Counted from the first letter of the stretch, positions 1 through 12,119 are shown. The stretch is 64,000 nucleotides of DNA from Moesziomyces globuligerus (GCA_030849465.1 JARVLF010000007.1:124001-188000), one strand, 5' to 3'. Notes: a model not told the origin generated them from the letters alone. Translations and numbers: made by a program.

Positions 1-1158
1 CGCTCATTGCAGCTTGGACTGGGCAATGTGCAGCCGAGTTTCGAACAAGATGCACGTCGATCAGGTCCAAAGCAGCAGAGTGTCATCCGAGCCCCCTACG
101 CTTGATCCAGCCTGGAGCTGTTCAGAGACAGCTCGATTGTGCACTTCACCACCTGGAGCCTTCTTTGCCATTCTTGCCGCTTGCTTGCTACGAGTGCTCC
201 GGCCCAAGCAGGCTGCTGGGGCGCGCAAGGCTCTTGCCTGTACTGAATGTGTGAGCGGCGCGTGGGTCATCCTGAGCCAGTTCCGTAGCCGGTCGGCCAC
301 TGTTTCCTCTGCCGCTGCCGCTGCTGCTCTTGCTCTTGCTGTTGTTGTTGTTTTCCCTTTTTCTTTTCTCTTCTTTTCCTTTTGAATATTTTTTTGTCGG
401 CTCTGGCTTTGCCTTTTCTGCGGTGATGGGCAGAGGCAAAGCCAAAGGCCAAGGCGTGCGCGCGCTGCTGGTTGCTGGTTGGCGGTCGGAAGCGTAAGAC
501 TTTTTCGCCGCCCAATTAAAAAGAAAAAATCAATAGCAGCGCCTGAGAAGCCAACGGCTGCCTCTCAGCCTCTCAGCCTCGCAGCCTCGCCAGCTCTCGC
601 GAGATCGGGTCGCGGGCCGTCCCGGTCCATGGCCATGGCCCCCAATATCGACAACAGCAGCCAAGACTCTTTCTCTCATCCATCACCAACCACTCTCCCA
701 CCGGCGGCAGCCATCGCAATCCTGCACCACACACCCCTCTTGCCGTCGGCTCACCTTCGCTTCTTGACGATTCAGCTGTCGCTTTGGCATCCACCAACTT
801 GCCAGGCGACCCAATTCACGCATCGCTCAAAGCAAGTCCGGCTATCTCGCGTGACCACACCATCTTCCATCACCTCGCCATCTCGCCCATCATGGCTCGT
901 TGTTGATCCTTTATCCGTACCCACACCTCGACTACACGGGTCGCCCCCCTTTGGCGTGCTCCAAAGTCTCAAAATCCCAGCATCCAGGCATCTGTTTCGC
1001 ATCTTGGCATCCCGTCATCCTATCACGCAACTTCCTCCCTATTGCCTTCCGCGAGCTGCTGCCCGCGTCGTCTTGAATCCCTACATCGCAGTCTCGGGCC
1101 CTCTCGCTAATCTCTCTAGCTCAGCGGAGCCGGTCGTGACCACATCACCTACTCCATC
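1..1158. other. Gene-free upstream flank of the PP4R1-like gene
   Basis: No convincing coding sequence is seen on either strand. Short open frames here are Ser/Pro/Arg-rich and resemble no family. A long pyrimidine-rich stretch at about 340-400 and CT-rich DNA from 640 to the ATG at 1159 look like promoter and 5' leader of the next gene. Any gene to the left must end before the window. Confidence 0.6.
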
Positions 1159-4100
1159 ATGGCTGACGAGCGTTCCCGCGAGCCGGAGATCAAGGTCTCG
1201 CAAGATGGCATCAACACCAACTTCAGCTTGTCTCCCCGTCTCGACCAAGCGCCTGCCCGACCCGTAGGCTCTGTCCTCCGAAGGTCCCACCACCATCACA
1301 ATCGCAATCACTCGATCGACACAAAAGACCGTACCAGCCCCATCTTGGGTTTCGGTCCCTTGCAGTCCCATGACCGTTTATGGAGTGCAGCCGACCTCAC
1401 CGGCACTGATCACCCTGTCGCAGCTTCCGATGCCACTCCCTCCATCTCCTTGAACGCTCTCGAACCGCCGCGCTCCCTCAACGGCGCCTACGATCCTGCA
1501 TCGGGCTTTTCGGGTCCCCGCCCCAAGTCGGCGTCCGCCCTGAGTGTAGCCACACCCACCGCACCCACCTCTGCCAACTTTTATTCATCTGCGCGCAAGG
1601 TCAGCGGCGGCTCCCATTCCAGCTCCAGCAGCAGCAGCTCCACCGGCAGCGCCTCACCTGATGCGAGCATCTCATCCGAGTCGCGGCGACCTCACACACG
1701 CACCGCAGATCGCTTCCAGGCCAACGGCACTTCTCACCATCTCTCCGAAGGCAGCACCAGGCGCACCGCGTCCCCCGCCCGCACCTTTTCCGGCGCACCC
1801 ATCTCGCCGCGTCTCCAGTCCACCATGTCGGCGCATGCCGGTCTCGCTCACGCACGCAGGGCCAGTGCCGACCTATCTCCCGTTCCCTTCCGTGCGCCCT
1901 CGCCCATCTTCCTCCCTTCCACCTCGCCGCCCGCTGGTCCCGTCAATCCAGATCCGCAGCATAGCTGGGACTCGGTCTGGCCGCGCTCTTCCACTCCCGA
2001 TCGCGCCGATCAGCTCCGCAGGATAGGTTCGATCTCTCCTGTTGCAGGATCTCCCGGTCGCTCATCCCCTTCAACACTCTCGGACTCGATGAATCTGTCG
2101 CATTCTCCCTCCGCTTCGTTCGACTCGAGCTCGCCCGCCGCAGGCTCCAATACAGTCCTCGGTCGTCCTCAGCCCCGTCGTCCCCACGAGCTGCGCAGCT
2201 CGTCCTCTTCACCTATCCTGCGCATCAGCCCGGCCGCCTTGCGCGACGCTCACGATGTTTCCAAAAGCCCGCGCAGGAGCCTCGAGGCCGCTCGCACAGA
2301 ACCCATCATCAAGATTGGTTTCAGCCCGCCTCAAACGCCGGCGACCACCGGCGATGCTTCCAGTCTGCAGAGTCCGGCAAACAGGGTGCTGTCGCCGGCT
2401 ACCGAGGCTGTGCCTCACGTCGATGCGGCCAACGCTCTCGCCTCGCATCGCTCCGCTCCCACGTGGGTGCCAGAAAGGGCCGGGTCGCCCTCGGCGACCT
2501 TCGCATTGGATCCAAGGAAGCGCAGCAGCTCCGTGCCTATGCCCCATGGCCTGCCACTGCCGCCAAGGACGCCCTCGCCCAAGATGTCGCCCACATCGCC
2601 GCGATCGCCCTTCCTGGAGCTGGCTGGTTCCGCCGCAGCTGGTCCGAGCGGTTCCAACATGGGCTTGAGCGAGAGCCCGCCCAAGACGCGAAGCTTCATC
2701 GCCATGCCACCGCGGTCGGGCTACGAGCTCAGCGACGATCCTGATGATGTCGGCTCGGAAGAGGATGGCTCCAATTCCGAGAGGGAGAGCGTGGGCACCA
2801 ACGACGAAGACCTCGACGGCTCCGAGTACGAAGATGAGGACATCAACGATGCCGACGCGATCGACGGGGAAAGCGAGCACAGTCAGACCGATGACATCCA
2901 GGAAGCGCAAGAAGGCCATAAAGAGCTCTACTCGAACAGTAACGGCGATGTCGACGTCGTGCCGGAGCGGCCCACACTGCCCAAGCGGCCAAGCCTAACG
3001 CGGTCCGGTGTGGTGCCGCCGCCGATCAACGTGGTCGATCATGTTCGCAGCCCGATGGATCCGGTTGCGCAGGCCGAACACTCGGCTCGCGCGCTTCTGG
3101 CACAGAAGGGATCGGTTGGCAGCACGATGCTCAACTTCTTCCGCGACGAGCCTACCGCGCAAGAATCCCAGCAGCTGGCCATCGCCAGCGATGTCCAGCT
3201 TGCCGACGCCGTCATGCCTTCAGCGCTCGGCCTCGACGCCGGCGATGCACAGCCCCTGGACGCGGCCATGGACGAAGGCTTCGGTCCCGGCGAAGACGGC
3301 GAGGAAGAGGATGCAGATGACCAAGACGCCGGCATGGGGCTCGAGCACACGGAGGACAGCCTCAACACTCTTGAGCGCATCTTTCTGTACGCCAAGAGCG
3401 ACATGGCCATTCACCGTGTGCTGGTGTCGCAATCGCTGCCAGAGTGGATCCGCGAGGTGGAGCTCAACGACGCGGTCGAGTACATCATCCCGCTGCTCAA
3501 CGGCCTGGCCACGGACGAGCTGGACGTGTGCGCTGCCTTTGCGCCCGAGATCGGCCGGGTCATGTGGTTCTTCTTCCGCAACTGCCCCATCGCCGAGCTG
3601 GCCGACGACTCGACAGACATGCAGCAGAACGCGGACGACGATCAGCCCGAACGAGCATCGAGACCCCGCATCAGTCTCACGACGTTCACCACGTTGCTGT
3701 GTGCGCTGCTGCTCAACCAGAACACGGTCATCGCCGGCGCAACGCAGCAGTCGCTCGTGCATCTCTTCTACCGACTCGACCGTCGCGACCTCGAAATGTC
3801 CAAGGAAGAGCTCGCCGAAAGGAGCGATGATGAGGTGCGGGCGCGCCAGCACGAGCAGGACGTAGAAAGCTACGTCACGCACGCCTCGGGCAGGGACGGA
3901 CAGCCGGTGCCGCACGAAGACTACCACTTTGACGACCAGGCCAGGTCGGCGGTCAAGACAGAGCTGCTGGAGAATGTGGCGCTTGCCCTGGCGCACATCC
4001 ACCACGGTCGTGGTGAGGCAGAGGCCAAGCTGGACGAGGCTGCGCCGTCGAACGAGACCGCAGACGGTACGAATGCGACCGGAGAAGCCATGGACGAGGA

Positions 4101-7029
4101 TAGCGCGGGTGTTTCGGAGACGGCCAAGGCCACCGCTGAGGAATCGATCGGCGATGCGATGGACGAGGAGCAAGAGTCGCGGGCGACTGCCGCATCGTGG
4201 AGCCAGGGCAGCCACATGTTCGGCCACGACAGCGACGGGTCGGCGAGCGACGTGCAGATCGACGAGGACGAAGAGTCGGCGGTGGCGCGCATGGCGTCGG
4301 TGAGCCTGCTGGCGGCGCTGGCTGCGGATGAACTCATCCCTCGCGAGGCGCTGATCGGGCGATTCGCGCCCGAGGTGCTCAAGCTCATCGACGACGGCGC
4401 GTTCTACGTGCGCAAGGAGGTGGCGAGCTCACTGGGCCCACTCTCGCGAAACATGACGACGGAACAGGTCAAGGAGAGCGTGCTACCCGCGCTGCAAAAG
4501 GCGATCCAGGACCGGAACTGGCACGTGCGGCAAGCGGCGTGCTTCTCGCTTCCCGCCGTCGTGGGCAAGCTGGACGAGGAGCTGCGGCGGGAGCAGACGC
4601 TGGTCATGATGCGCGCGCTGGTCAACGACGTGTCGAGCCAGCTGCGCATGGCGGCTCTCGAGATCATCGGCGAGGTGATCTACATGTTCCACGGCAGCGA
4701 GGCGGGTGTGCCCGAGGAGCTGATTCGCTTCTTCTTAGGCGAGCCGTTTGACGGTGCGCCGCAGCAGGGCGACGCCTCGCTGACGTTTGACAAGACGAGC
4801 GATCCGGAAGGCACCGAGGCGCTGTTCGAGGAGGAGAGCGCCATGCTGATGGACCACGACACGGAGCTGGGCGTAGCTGCGGCCTCGCGCGCCGACCACG
4901 ATGCTCTGCTGGCGAGCTTTGGCTACGATGCGGGCGGCCACGAGAGCTCGATGCTGGACGCGGCGCCGTGGGAGCAAAACTTCCGGCTGAACAACTACGA
5001 TCCGGAACGGCCGCTGGTGGTGGCGTACAACCTGCCCGCGGTGGTGCTGACGCTGGGCGCGTCCGAATGGAGCCGGCTGAAGCAGGCGCACGCGGAGCTG
5101 ACGCAGAGCGACAAACCCAAGGTGCGCAAAAGCCTAGCGGCGTCGCTGCACGAGATGGCCAAGATGGTGGGTCCCGAAGCGACGCGCGACGATCTGCTGC
5201 CTGCGGCGACGCGGTTCGTCACGGACGAGGACGGCGAGGTGCGCACGGCCATGTTTGAGCACATGGACGTCTTTCTGACGTGCCTGCCGCAGGCGGGTGC
5301 GGAGAAGATGCTGTGGCAGCTGGTGTCGATGTGGTCGTCGGGCTCGCTGCGGGACTGGCGACTGCGCGAGCGGCTTGCGCTGCACATTCCGAGCATGGCC
5401 AAGCAGTTTCTGCTGTCGGACGAGGAGGGCAACCTGGTGTCGCTGATGCAGCTGGCGCTGGCGGATCCGATCAGCGCGGTGAGGGATGCGGGCGTGCAGT
5501 GCGTGCCGCATCTGTACGGCGCGTTTGCAGAGCACGACCAGGTGATCGCCGACGGCTTCCTGGGCATGGTGAGCGATCTGGGCGACAGCACTGGCTACCG
5601 GCTGCGGGTGGCGTGCCTGCTGTGCATGGGTGCGCTGGTGGAGGCGGGGATGCAGCGGGCGTCGTGCGAGCTGCTGCTGGTGGGTCGGCTGGAGCAGATG
5701 GGCGACGATGCGGTGGTGGATGTGCGCATCGCGCTCTCGCGCACGCTGGGCGAGATGTGCCGGCGCGAGGAGCTGTACGCTTCGCCGCAGTCGAGGTCGG
5801 AGGAGCTCAAGAGGCTGATCGCCAAGCTGGCGCGGGACGCGTCGGACGAGGTGCGCCAACCGGTGTGCGGGGTGCTAAGCGAGGACGAGGTGGCCCGCTA
5901 CGCGCCGCAGCCGCGCGCGAGCGAGGAGGCAGGCAGGCGCAAGCTGGTGCTGGGCCCGGCGGACGGCGGACCGCATCGGCCCGATGGCGAGGGCGGCTTG
6001 ACCAACCAGTTTGTCGATGCAAACGGCGTCGAGGGCCACGGCAACGTGTTCAGCATGGACGACGACGAGGGCGGCCACGAAGCGTCCAAGAGCAGCTCGG
6101 AGGCTGAGGAAGCCGAGGGCGCCGAGGAGTCGAGTGCGACGACGCAATCGCAGTCGGCGCAGCACCTGGAAAAGTCGCGGGCGAGCATCTTTGGGGGCGC
6201 GCAGCGGGAGGCGGAACGGGAGTTTGGCTCGGACTGGGTCAACGCGAATCGGGCAGCGTTCTTTGATTACGGGGAGCAGGACGAGGAGGAAGACGAGGAG
6301 GAGGAGGACGAGGAGGACGAGGAGGCGGGAAGCGGCTCGGACGGCATGGAAGGCGAGGGGCCGGGGGACGAGGAGCCTCACCATCTGCTCAATGTGGATC
6401 GGGACTCGAGCGGATCGGGGGAGCTGATCGAGCACGATGGGCTGAACGAGGCGGAGGAGGGCGAGTCGGCGAGCTCGGTGGCGGACGAGAGCATGGAGGA
6501 GACGGAGGGCGAGGATGGGCTGGTGCTGTCGTCGCCGCAGCGAGGGCTGGAAGGCGGAGGAGCACGCGCAGGCAGCGGAAGCGGCTCGGATAGTCCGAGC
6601 CGAGCGAGCGGGGCGGCGGGCGGAGCGACGGGCGGAAGCGCGAGTGGAGCCAAGACGGCGGATCCGTTCCTGGCGTTTGTCGCCGGACGGCGGTCCGAGG
6701 GCCGGGAGCTGGGCAAGCTCGAGACGGCGCCCAAGCGATCGCGGCTAGCCAACGGAAGCGCCGTCGCGCCGGAGCGCAAGGCCGACGAGGGCGACGACGA
6801 GGGCGACGGCGAGGGCGACGGCGAGGGCGAGACGCTGCAGAGTCCCAACGGCGACGAGGCGGCCAAGAGCTCGGGCGACTGGTCGCAGCTGATGGGCGCC
6901 GCCTCGGGCGCCGCCTCAGGCACGAGCAGCACGAGCAGCACGAGCAGCACGAGCCGTACGCCGGACGAGGGAGCGCACGAGGGAGCGCACGAGGGCGCGA
7001 GCGGCGAAGACGACTTTGTGCGCGTGTAG
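1159..7029 (+). CDS. PP4 regulatory subunit 1-like HEAT-repeat protein
   Basis: The product has 1956 residues in one exon and is probably a scaffold or regulatory subunit of a PP4/PP2A-type protein phosphatase. Residues 1-730 are Ser/Pro-rich and look disordered. A conserved helical block starts near 735 (DSLNTLERIFLYAKSD). HEAT repeats run from about 1040 to 1600, with typical units such as DRNWHVRQAACFSLP and DPISAVRDAGVQCVPHLYG. The spacing and a YNLPAVVLTLG segment match the PPP4R1 family rather than the shorter PP2A A subunit. The C-terminal 350 residues are strongly acidic, with Glu/Asp runs and a short GAHE repeat. The ATG at 1159 (context TCCATCATGG) is the first in frame before conserved sequence. 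The length is about twice that of animal PPP4R1 because of the flanking low-complexity regions. The family call is good; which phosphatase it binds is inferred. Confidence 0.8.
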   Translation: MADERSREPEIKVSQDGINTNFSLSPRLDQAPARPVGSVLRRSHHHHNRNHSIDTKDRTSPILGFGPLQSHDRLWSAADLTGTDHPVAASDATPSISLNALEPPRSLNGAYDPASGFSGPRPKSASALSVATPTAPTSANFYSSARKVSGGSHSSSSSSSSTGSASPDASISSESRRPHTRTADRFQANGTSHHLSEGSTRRTASPARTFSGAPISPRLQSTMSAHAGLAHARRASADLSPVPFRAPSPIFLPSTSPPAGPVNPDPQHSWDSVWPRSSTPDRADQLRRIGSISPVAGSPGRSSPSTLSDSMNLSHSPSASFDSSSPAAGSNTVLGRPQPRRPHELRSSSSSPILRISPAALRDAHDVSKSPRRSLEAARTEPIIKIGFSPPQTPATTGDASSLQSPANRVLSPATEAVPHVDAANALASHRSAPTWVPERAGSPSATFALDPRKRSSSVPMPHGLPLPPRTPSPKMSPTSPRSPFLELAGSAAAGPSGSNMGLSESPPKTRSFIAMPPRSGYELSDDPDDVGSEEDGSNSERESVGTNDEDLDGSEYEDEDINDADAIDGESEHSQTDDIQEAQEGHKELYSNSNGDVDVVPERPTLPKRPSLTRSGVVPPPINVVDHVRSPMDPVAQAEHSARALLAQKGSVGSTMLNFFRDEPTAQESQQLAIASDVQLADAVMPSALGLDAGDAQPLDAAMDEGFGPGEDGEEEDADDQDAGMGLEHTEDSLNTLERIFLYAKSDMAIHRVLVSQSLPEWIREVELNDAVEYIIPLLNGLATDELDVCAAFAPEIGRVMWFFFRNCPIAELADDSTDMQQNADDDQPERASRPRISLTTFTTLLCALLLNQNTVIAGATQQSLVHLFYRLDRRDLEMSKEELAERSDDEVRARQHEQDVESYVTHASGRDGQPVPHEDYHFDDQARSAVKTELLENVALALAHIHHGRGEAEAKLDEAAPSNETADGTNATGEAMDEDSAGVSETAKATAEESIGDAMDEEQESRATAASWSQGSHMFGHDSDGSASDVQIDEDEESAVARMASVSLLAALAADELIPREALIGRFAPEVLKLIDDGAFYVRKEVASSLGPLSRNMTTEQVKESVLPALQKAIQDRNWHVRQAACFSLPAVVGKLDEELRREQTLVMMRALVNDVSSQLRMAALEIIGEVIYMFHGSEAGVPEELIRFFLGEPFDGAPQQGDASLTFDKTSDPEGTEALFEEESAMLMDHDTELGVAAASRADHDALLASFGYDAGGHESSMLDAAPWEQNFRLNNYDPERPLVVAYNLPAVVLTLGASEWSRLKQAHAELTQSDKPKVRKSLAASLHEMAKMVGPEATRDDLLPAATRFVTDEDGEVRTAMFEHMDVFLTCLPQAGAEKMLWQLVSMWSSGSLRDWRLRERLALHIPSMAKQFLLSDEEGNLVSLMQLALADPISAVRDAGVQCVPHLYGAFAEHDQVIADGFLGMVSDLGDSTGYRLRVACLLCMGALVEAGMQRASCELLLVGRLEQMGDDAVVDVRIALSRTLGEMCRREELYASPQSRSEELKRLIAKLARDASDEVRQPVCGVLSEDEVARYAPQPRASEEAGRRKLVLGPADGGPHRPDGEGGLTNQFVDANGVEGHGNVFSMDDDEGGHEASKSSSEAEEAEGAEESSATTQSQSAQHLEKSRASIFGGAQREAEREFGSDWVNANRAAFFDYGEQDEEEDEEEEDEEDEEAGSGSDGMEGEGPGDEEPHHLLNVDRDSSGSGELIEHDGLNEAEEGESASSVADESMEETEGEDGLVLSSPQRGLEGGGARAGSGSGSDSPSRASGAAGGATGGSASGAKTADPFLAFVAGRRSEGRELGKLETAPKRSRLANGSAVAPERKADEGDDEGDGEGDGEGETLQSPNGDEAAKSSGDWSQLMGAASGAASGTSSTSSTSSTSRTPDEGAHEGAHEGASGEDDFVRV

Positions 7030-8083
7030 GCGTTGCATGCAGTATCCTAGCAGCCTGTTGCTAAGAAAAGTGTGTTTGTATTGTTTCTTGTCTGCAGGGA
7101 TGTGGGACGTGGGATTGGGATCGAGATGCGAGGCGAGCGCTCGATGCAAGATTGAAGCTCTACGTTGCGGTGAAGTGTAAATTTGACCTAACTTAAGCGG
7201 GGGCGAAAAAAGGGGGTGCGTGTTGCGTGTTGCGGGGGATTTTTTTGGAGACCAAAGGCAAGTTAGACTCCTTGCATGTGGGTGGGATTCGAGATCCGAT
7301 TGGCGCTGCGACAGCTCACGACAGCTGCCAACCCAGCGAGGCGTCGCATGCGAGTGCAGAGCCTCCTTGCCGCGCCCTGGGCGAGAGGCAGAGTTGGGAG
7401 TGCGCATGCCACCCGCTTGCTTGGCTGCGCTGATTTCCAACTCAAATTTTTCGCCATTTCCTCGACAGCACAGGACAGTCCAGAGCAGCGGTTCCAGCGG
7501 TTCCGTAGGCACGGGACGCCAGCCGAATCAGCCGAGTCGACTTGCAACGGCGCTTGGCCACTCGGACTGCCGAAGCCACTTTTGACTAGGCTCACTCACC
7601 CTCTCTGGCTCGCTTTTTTCGACTTGCCGCGTGCCACCCTCTCCTCCTCCGCCCGGCCTCCGCCCGGCCTCCGCGCAGCCACCGCCCAGCCTCAGCTTGG
7701 ACCTCGAATTGTGATTATTGCCCGCTCGCTGCACGCGCTTCCCACTGGACGCTTCCCACTGGGCGCTTCCCACTGGGCGCTTCACGCTCGACGCTACACG
7801 CTTGCTTGCCTCGACGCCATCTTCGATCCCCTCCTATCGCCATCCTCATCCCCATCCCCATCCCACACCCTCTGCCAACACCACCTAGACTCACGCCCAC
7901 CTGCTCCATCTCCGCGCCCTCCTTCCACTTGGATCACCATCCCCCACCCTCTCCGCCTTGATCTTTACCCCGCACCTCGCCTGCTGCACCCCACCCTCCC
8001 TTTCATACCCCGCACGCCGCTGCACACGCGCTTCGGGTCGGATCGCCTCGCCTCGGCCCTAGCTCGCAGCACCGCTGCCAAAG
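7030..8083. other. Intergenic region between PP4R1-like and OPT genes
   Basis: This holds the 3' flank of the PP4R1-like gene and the promoter and leader of the OPT transporter gene. From about 7600 it is CT-rich and carries short tandem repeats (a decamer at about 7650-7675 and a 14-mer at 7736-7777). No gene is seen; the open frame crossing it (7276-8289) has no recognisable content. Confidence 0.6.
7736..7777. repeat. Three copies of a 14-bp tandem repeat
   Basis: The unit CGCTTCCCACTGG(A/G) is repeated three times without interruption and followed by a partial fourth copy. It lies about 300 bp before the OPT start codon, probably in the promoter or leader. Its function is unknown; a copy-number-variable promoter repeat is possible. 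Confidence 0.8.
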
Positions 8084-8209
8084 ATGAATCCTTCATCCGC
8101 CGCCAGACCCACAACGGGCAGACCCACCACCGGTCGCCCAATGACCGGCAGGCCCATGACCGGTCGTCCCGGAACGCGCGGTGGCACCGCCGCCGGCAGA
8201 CCATCCACA

Positions 8210-8244
<35 letters not shown>

Positions 8245-11200
8245 ACACCAGCAGCAACACGACCAATACATCCAGGAGGAATGGGATGAAGAGGACGACT
8301 ACGAGTCCGACGATGACGGCGACGTCTTTGCCTTTGTCCCCCCCGACCTCGGCCCCGCGCCCGAGCTCCAGCACAACCCCCTCGACCCTTCCATAGACAA
8401 CCAGAATCGCCACCAGCAACATCCGCTCTCGTCCGATCCTCACGCACCTGACGCTGCCGTCGACGCAGATGCCGTCGACGCAGATGCCAACGCCCAAAAT
8501 GAGACCTACTACTTTGACGAGGCCACCGGCGCCGTCTACGACTCGCAGGGCCGTCTCGTCGACGTATCGGCCCACAACCTCGCCGCTGCAGCCGGCGCTC
8601 ACCCGCCCGCCGCCGCGCATCCCGCCCTCCGCGACCTCCAGCACGACGACGCCAGAGCTTCCCCTGCTTCCGAACTCACCGTCAACGACCTCGCCGGTTC
8701 GCGCGCTCCCATCGCAGCAGACGCCTCCCACAGCCACTCGCTCAAACCGCGTGCCTCCACCGACAACCGCTCCTACGACTCCACCAGCACCTACAACCGC
8801 GATCCCGCCTCCCAGCAGCCTCTCAACCACGCACGCTCCTACGCCGCCTTCCCCTCCATGGATGCGCTCCCCGAGGTCGACTCCCAGCCCGCCAGCCGCT
8901 CCGGCAACTCGGACATGCGCGCCGCCCTCCCCAACGGCACCCGCGACATTGGCACCACCGCCAGCGGCGCCATCTCGCTCGACCAGCCCATCCCCGCACA
9001 GGGAAAGCGCCAGAGCGCACAGATCGACGCCTACGCCTCCTCCCTCCCCGAACTCCGCCACAGCCCAGAGAGCGACCTCAAGTACAACCTCGACCCCGCC
9101 GGCGACTACACCTACGACGACGCCTACAAGGACGACTTCCACATGGTCCACCTCGACCAGCTCGGCCAGGGCCACGGCCTCGTCCACCCCGCGCTCGAGA
9201 GCGCAGAGGTCGGCGCCCGCGGCGTCCGCATGGTCGAGCTCGAGATGGAGATGGAGGAGGACTCGCCCTATCCCGAGGTGCGCGCCTCGGTCTCCAACAT
9301 CGACGACACCGACATGCCCGTCAACACGCTCCGCATGTGGTTCATCTCGTTCCTCCTCACCATCGTCGCCGCCGGCGCAAACATGTTCTTCTCGCTCCGC
9401 TACCCCGCGCCCACCTTCACCAGCACCATCGTCCTCCTCGTCGCCTATCCCATCGGCAAGCTCCTCGCCGCCACCATGCCCATCCGCGTCTGGACGCTGC
9501 CGCGCTGGCTCGGCGGCGCCGAGTTCTCGCTCAACCCGGGCATCTACAACATCAAGGAGCACGCGCTCACCTCCATCATGGCCAGCATCGCCATCGTCAC
9601 CGCCTACTCGATCAACGTCATCATCGTCCAGGACTCGCAGCGATACTACGGCGAGCCGAGGCCGTTTGGCTTTGACATCCTCTTTGTGCTCAGCGCGCAG
9701 ACCATCGGCTTCGGCCTCGCAGGCATGTGCAGGCGCTTCCTCGTCTGGCCTGCCAGCATGATCTGGCCCCAGAACCTCGTCCAGGCCACCATCCTCAACA
9801 CGCTCCACGCCGAGGAGGACGGCGCGGACGGCTCCATGACGCGCTTCCGCTTCTTCAGCATCGTCTCGGTCGCCGCCTTTGTCTTCTATTTTGTGCCCGG
9901 CTACCTCTTCACCGCGCTCTCCTTCTTCAACTGGGTGTGCTGGATCTGGCCCAACAACATGCCCGTCAACATTGTCTTTGGCACCGTCTCGGGCCTCGGC
10001 CTCTCGGTGCTGACGTTTGACTGGACGCAGATCATCTTTATCGGCTCGCCGCTCGTCACGCCCTGGTGGGCCGAGTGCAACATCTTTGCCGGCTTTGTGG
10101 GCTTCTTCTGGATCGTCGCGCCCATCATGTACTTCCGCAACGTGTGGTACCAGTCGTACCTCCCCTTCAACAGCTCGGCGTCGTGGGACCGGTTCGGACG
10201 GCCCTACAACATCTCGCGCGTCATCCCCAACGGCTCGGACCTGGACAAGGAGGCGTACGAGGCGTATTCGCCGCTCTACCTCTCGACGACGCTCTCGCTC
10301 GTGTATACGACGGGCTTCGCAATGCTCACCTCGGTGCTCACGCACACCGCGCTCTACCACGGCAAGGCGCTCAAGAAGGGCGTGCAGCGCATCCGCACCG
10401 AGGAGGACGACGTGCACGCCAAGTTCATGCGCCACTATCCCGAGGCGCCCGACTGGTGGTATGCCGCCATGTTCCTCGTCGCGCTCGTGCTCGGCATCGT
10501 GATGGTCGAGGCGTACGATACGGGCCTGCCCATCTGGGCGCTGATTGTGTCGATCCTCATCCCGACGATCTACATCCTGCCCACGGGCTTTGTGTATGCG
10601 ATGACGGGTCAGGCGATCGGCACGAACCTCATCGGCGAGCTCATCGTGGGCTACATGCTGCCGGGCAAGCCGCTGCCCAACATGATCTTCAAGGCGTATG
10701 CGCTGCAGGGACTGATTGGCGGGCTGCAGTTCGTGCAGGATCTCAAGCTGGGTCACTACATGAAGATCCCGCCGCGGCTGACGTTTTTGGCGCAGCTCAC
10801 GGGCGTGCTGGTGGCTTGCTTTGTCCAGCTCGGCGTCAAGCAGTGGATGTTTAGCAACATCGACAACCTCTGCTCGCCCACGCAGGCCGACAGCTTTACG
10901 TGTCCGCACATCTCGGTCTTTTACACGGCGAGTTTGGTGTGGGGGGCGATTGGGCCGGCGAGGATGTTTGGTAGCGATTCGATCTACAGGCCCATGTACT
11001 GGGCCATGTTGTTCGGAGCGTTGATTCCCGTGCCGTTTTGGTTGTTGGCCAGACGCTTTCCCAGGAGTTGGATCAGGTATATCTCGTGGCCGGTTATCTT
11101 TGCGGGGGTGTCGTATATTCCGCCTGCGTCGGGCATCAATTACTCGGCGTGGTTCAGCGTTGGATTCATCTTCCAGTATCTGGTGCGCAAGTACAACTTC

Positions 11201-11419
11201 CGCTGGTGGAGCAAGTACAACTTTGTGCTTGCTGCTGCGTTGGATAGCGGTACGATCATTTCGACCATCGTTGTCTTCTTTGCTCTGCTGCTGCCCAAGA
11301 ACGGTACTTTGCAGTTGAGTTGGTGGGGCAACGAGGTGGCTGCAAAGACCTACGATTGGGCGGGGTACTCGTACAAGATGCCGCCGCGCGAAGGCTTTGG
11401 CCACACGCCGCACTTCTGA
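8084..11419 (+). CDS. OPT-family oligopeptide transporter
   Basis: The product has 1111 residues and is a polytopic membrane protein of the oligopeptide transporter (OPT) family, expected to import small peptides or related ligands with protons. The membrane part starts near residue 411 (NTLRMWFISFLLTIVAAG). It contains the family's NPG motif (SLNPGIYNIKEHA, about 482-494) and the KIPPR motif (about 894-898), followed by more hydrophobic segments to the C-terminus. The first 400 residues are low-complexity: TGRP repeats (11-29), a polyglutamine run (43-58) and acidic stretches. Such a long soluble N-terminus is unusual for OPT proteins. The ATG at 8084 follows CCAAAG and is the first in frame. 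The gene is intronless and converges with the phosphodiesterase gene. The substrate cannot be told from sequence. Confidence 0.92.
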
Positions 11420-12119
11420 TCCACTCTTGTTCATTTTTAGCTTTCGTTGCAACATGCAGCTTTTGGTCAGTGTTTGTTCGATGGACGCGTTCGTGTGTGA
11501 GAGAGAGAGATGAGGATGGGGTCTTGAAGCGAGCAGCTGTTGTGACGTGCAGAGTATGCAGCGGCAACATGAGCAAGAGGGGGTGGGAGGAGGTTTTGGA
11601 GAGCAGATGCTCAGCACGACTGAGCAGATGACAAAGCCAAATCGCATACGGTGTATACTACCGAGAGGCATTGAGACATGGAAGTATCGGAGGATCGACG
11701 AAGGGTGGGGATCATGGACGCGCACGGGCGAGCGACTTGTCTCTTGGTCACTTTGTGTCTTTTGTGAGCTCGACCATGGTGACGATGCTGCGCGCGGGCG
11801 GCGTGATTGATCGCACCACCACTTGGACAGGCATGTGGTGACAAGCATCAAACTCGCATCCACCACCCTAGGCCTACAGCCAACACGAGCACCAAGTCGA
11901 CTCGATCCAACCCAGCTTCATCCCTAGCCCTAGCTGTCCTGCACCACCTCCGGCCCAACAGCAACCAAGTCAAAGACGCCTTTCCTAATCTCCCCTTGCT
12001 CTGCCCCTTGCCATGTTCACGCACGCATCCACACACACATCACGACACATGCTAGCCACAAGACCTAAGACATTAACATGGAGCAACCCAACGCACCAAG
12101 CCCTTCTCAAAGAGAAGGG
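11420..12119. other. Convergent intergenic region, OPT and PDE genes
   Basis: Shared 3' flank of two genes that run towards each other. A (GA)n run lies at about 11498-11512. No open frame with recognisable content and no RNA gene is seen. Confidence 0.6.

Noticed and set aside
8093..11866. A 1257-codon open frame antisense to the OPT transporter gene
   Set aside because: It mirrors the strong third-position C/G bias of the OPT gene. Its translation is Arg/Gly/Val/Asp-rich with no family pattern.
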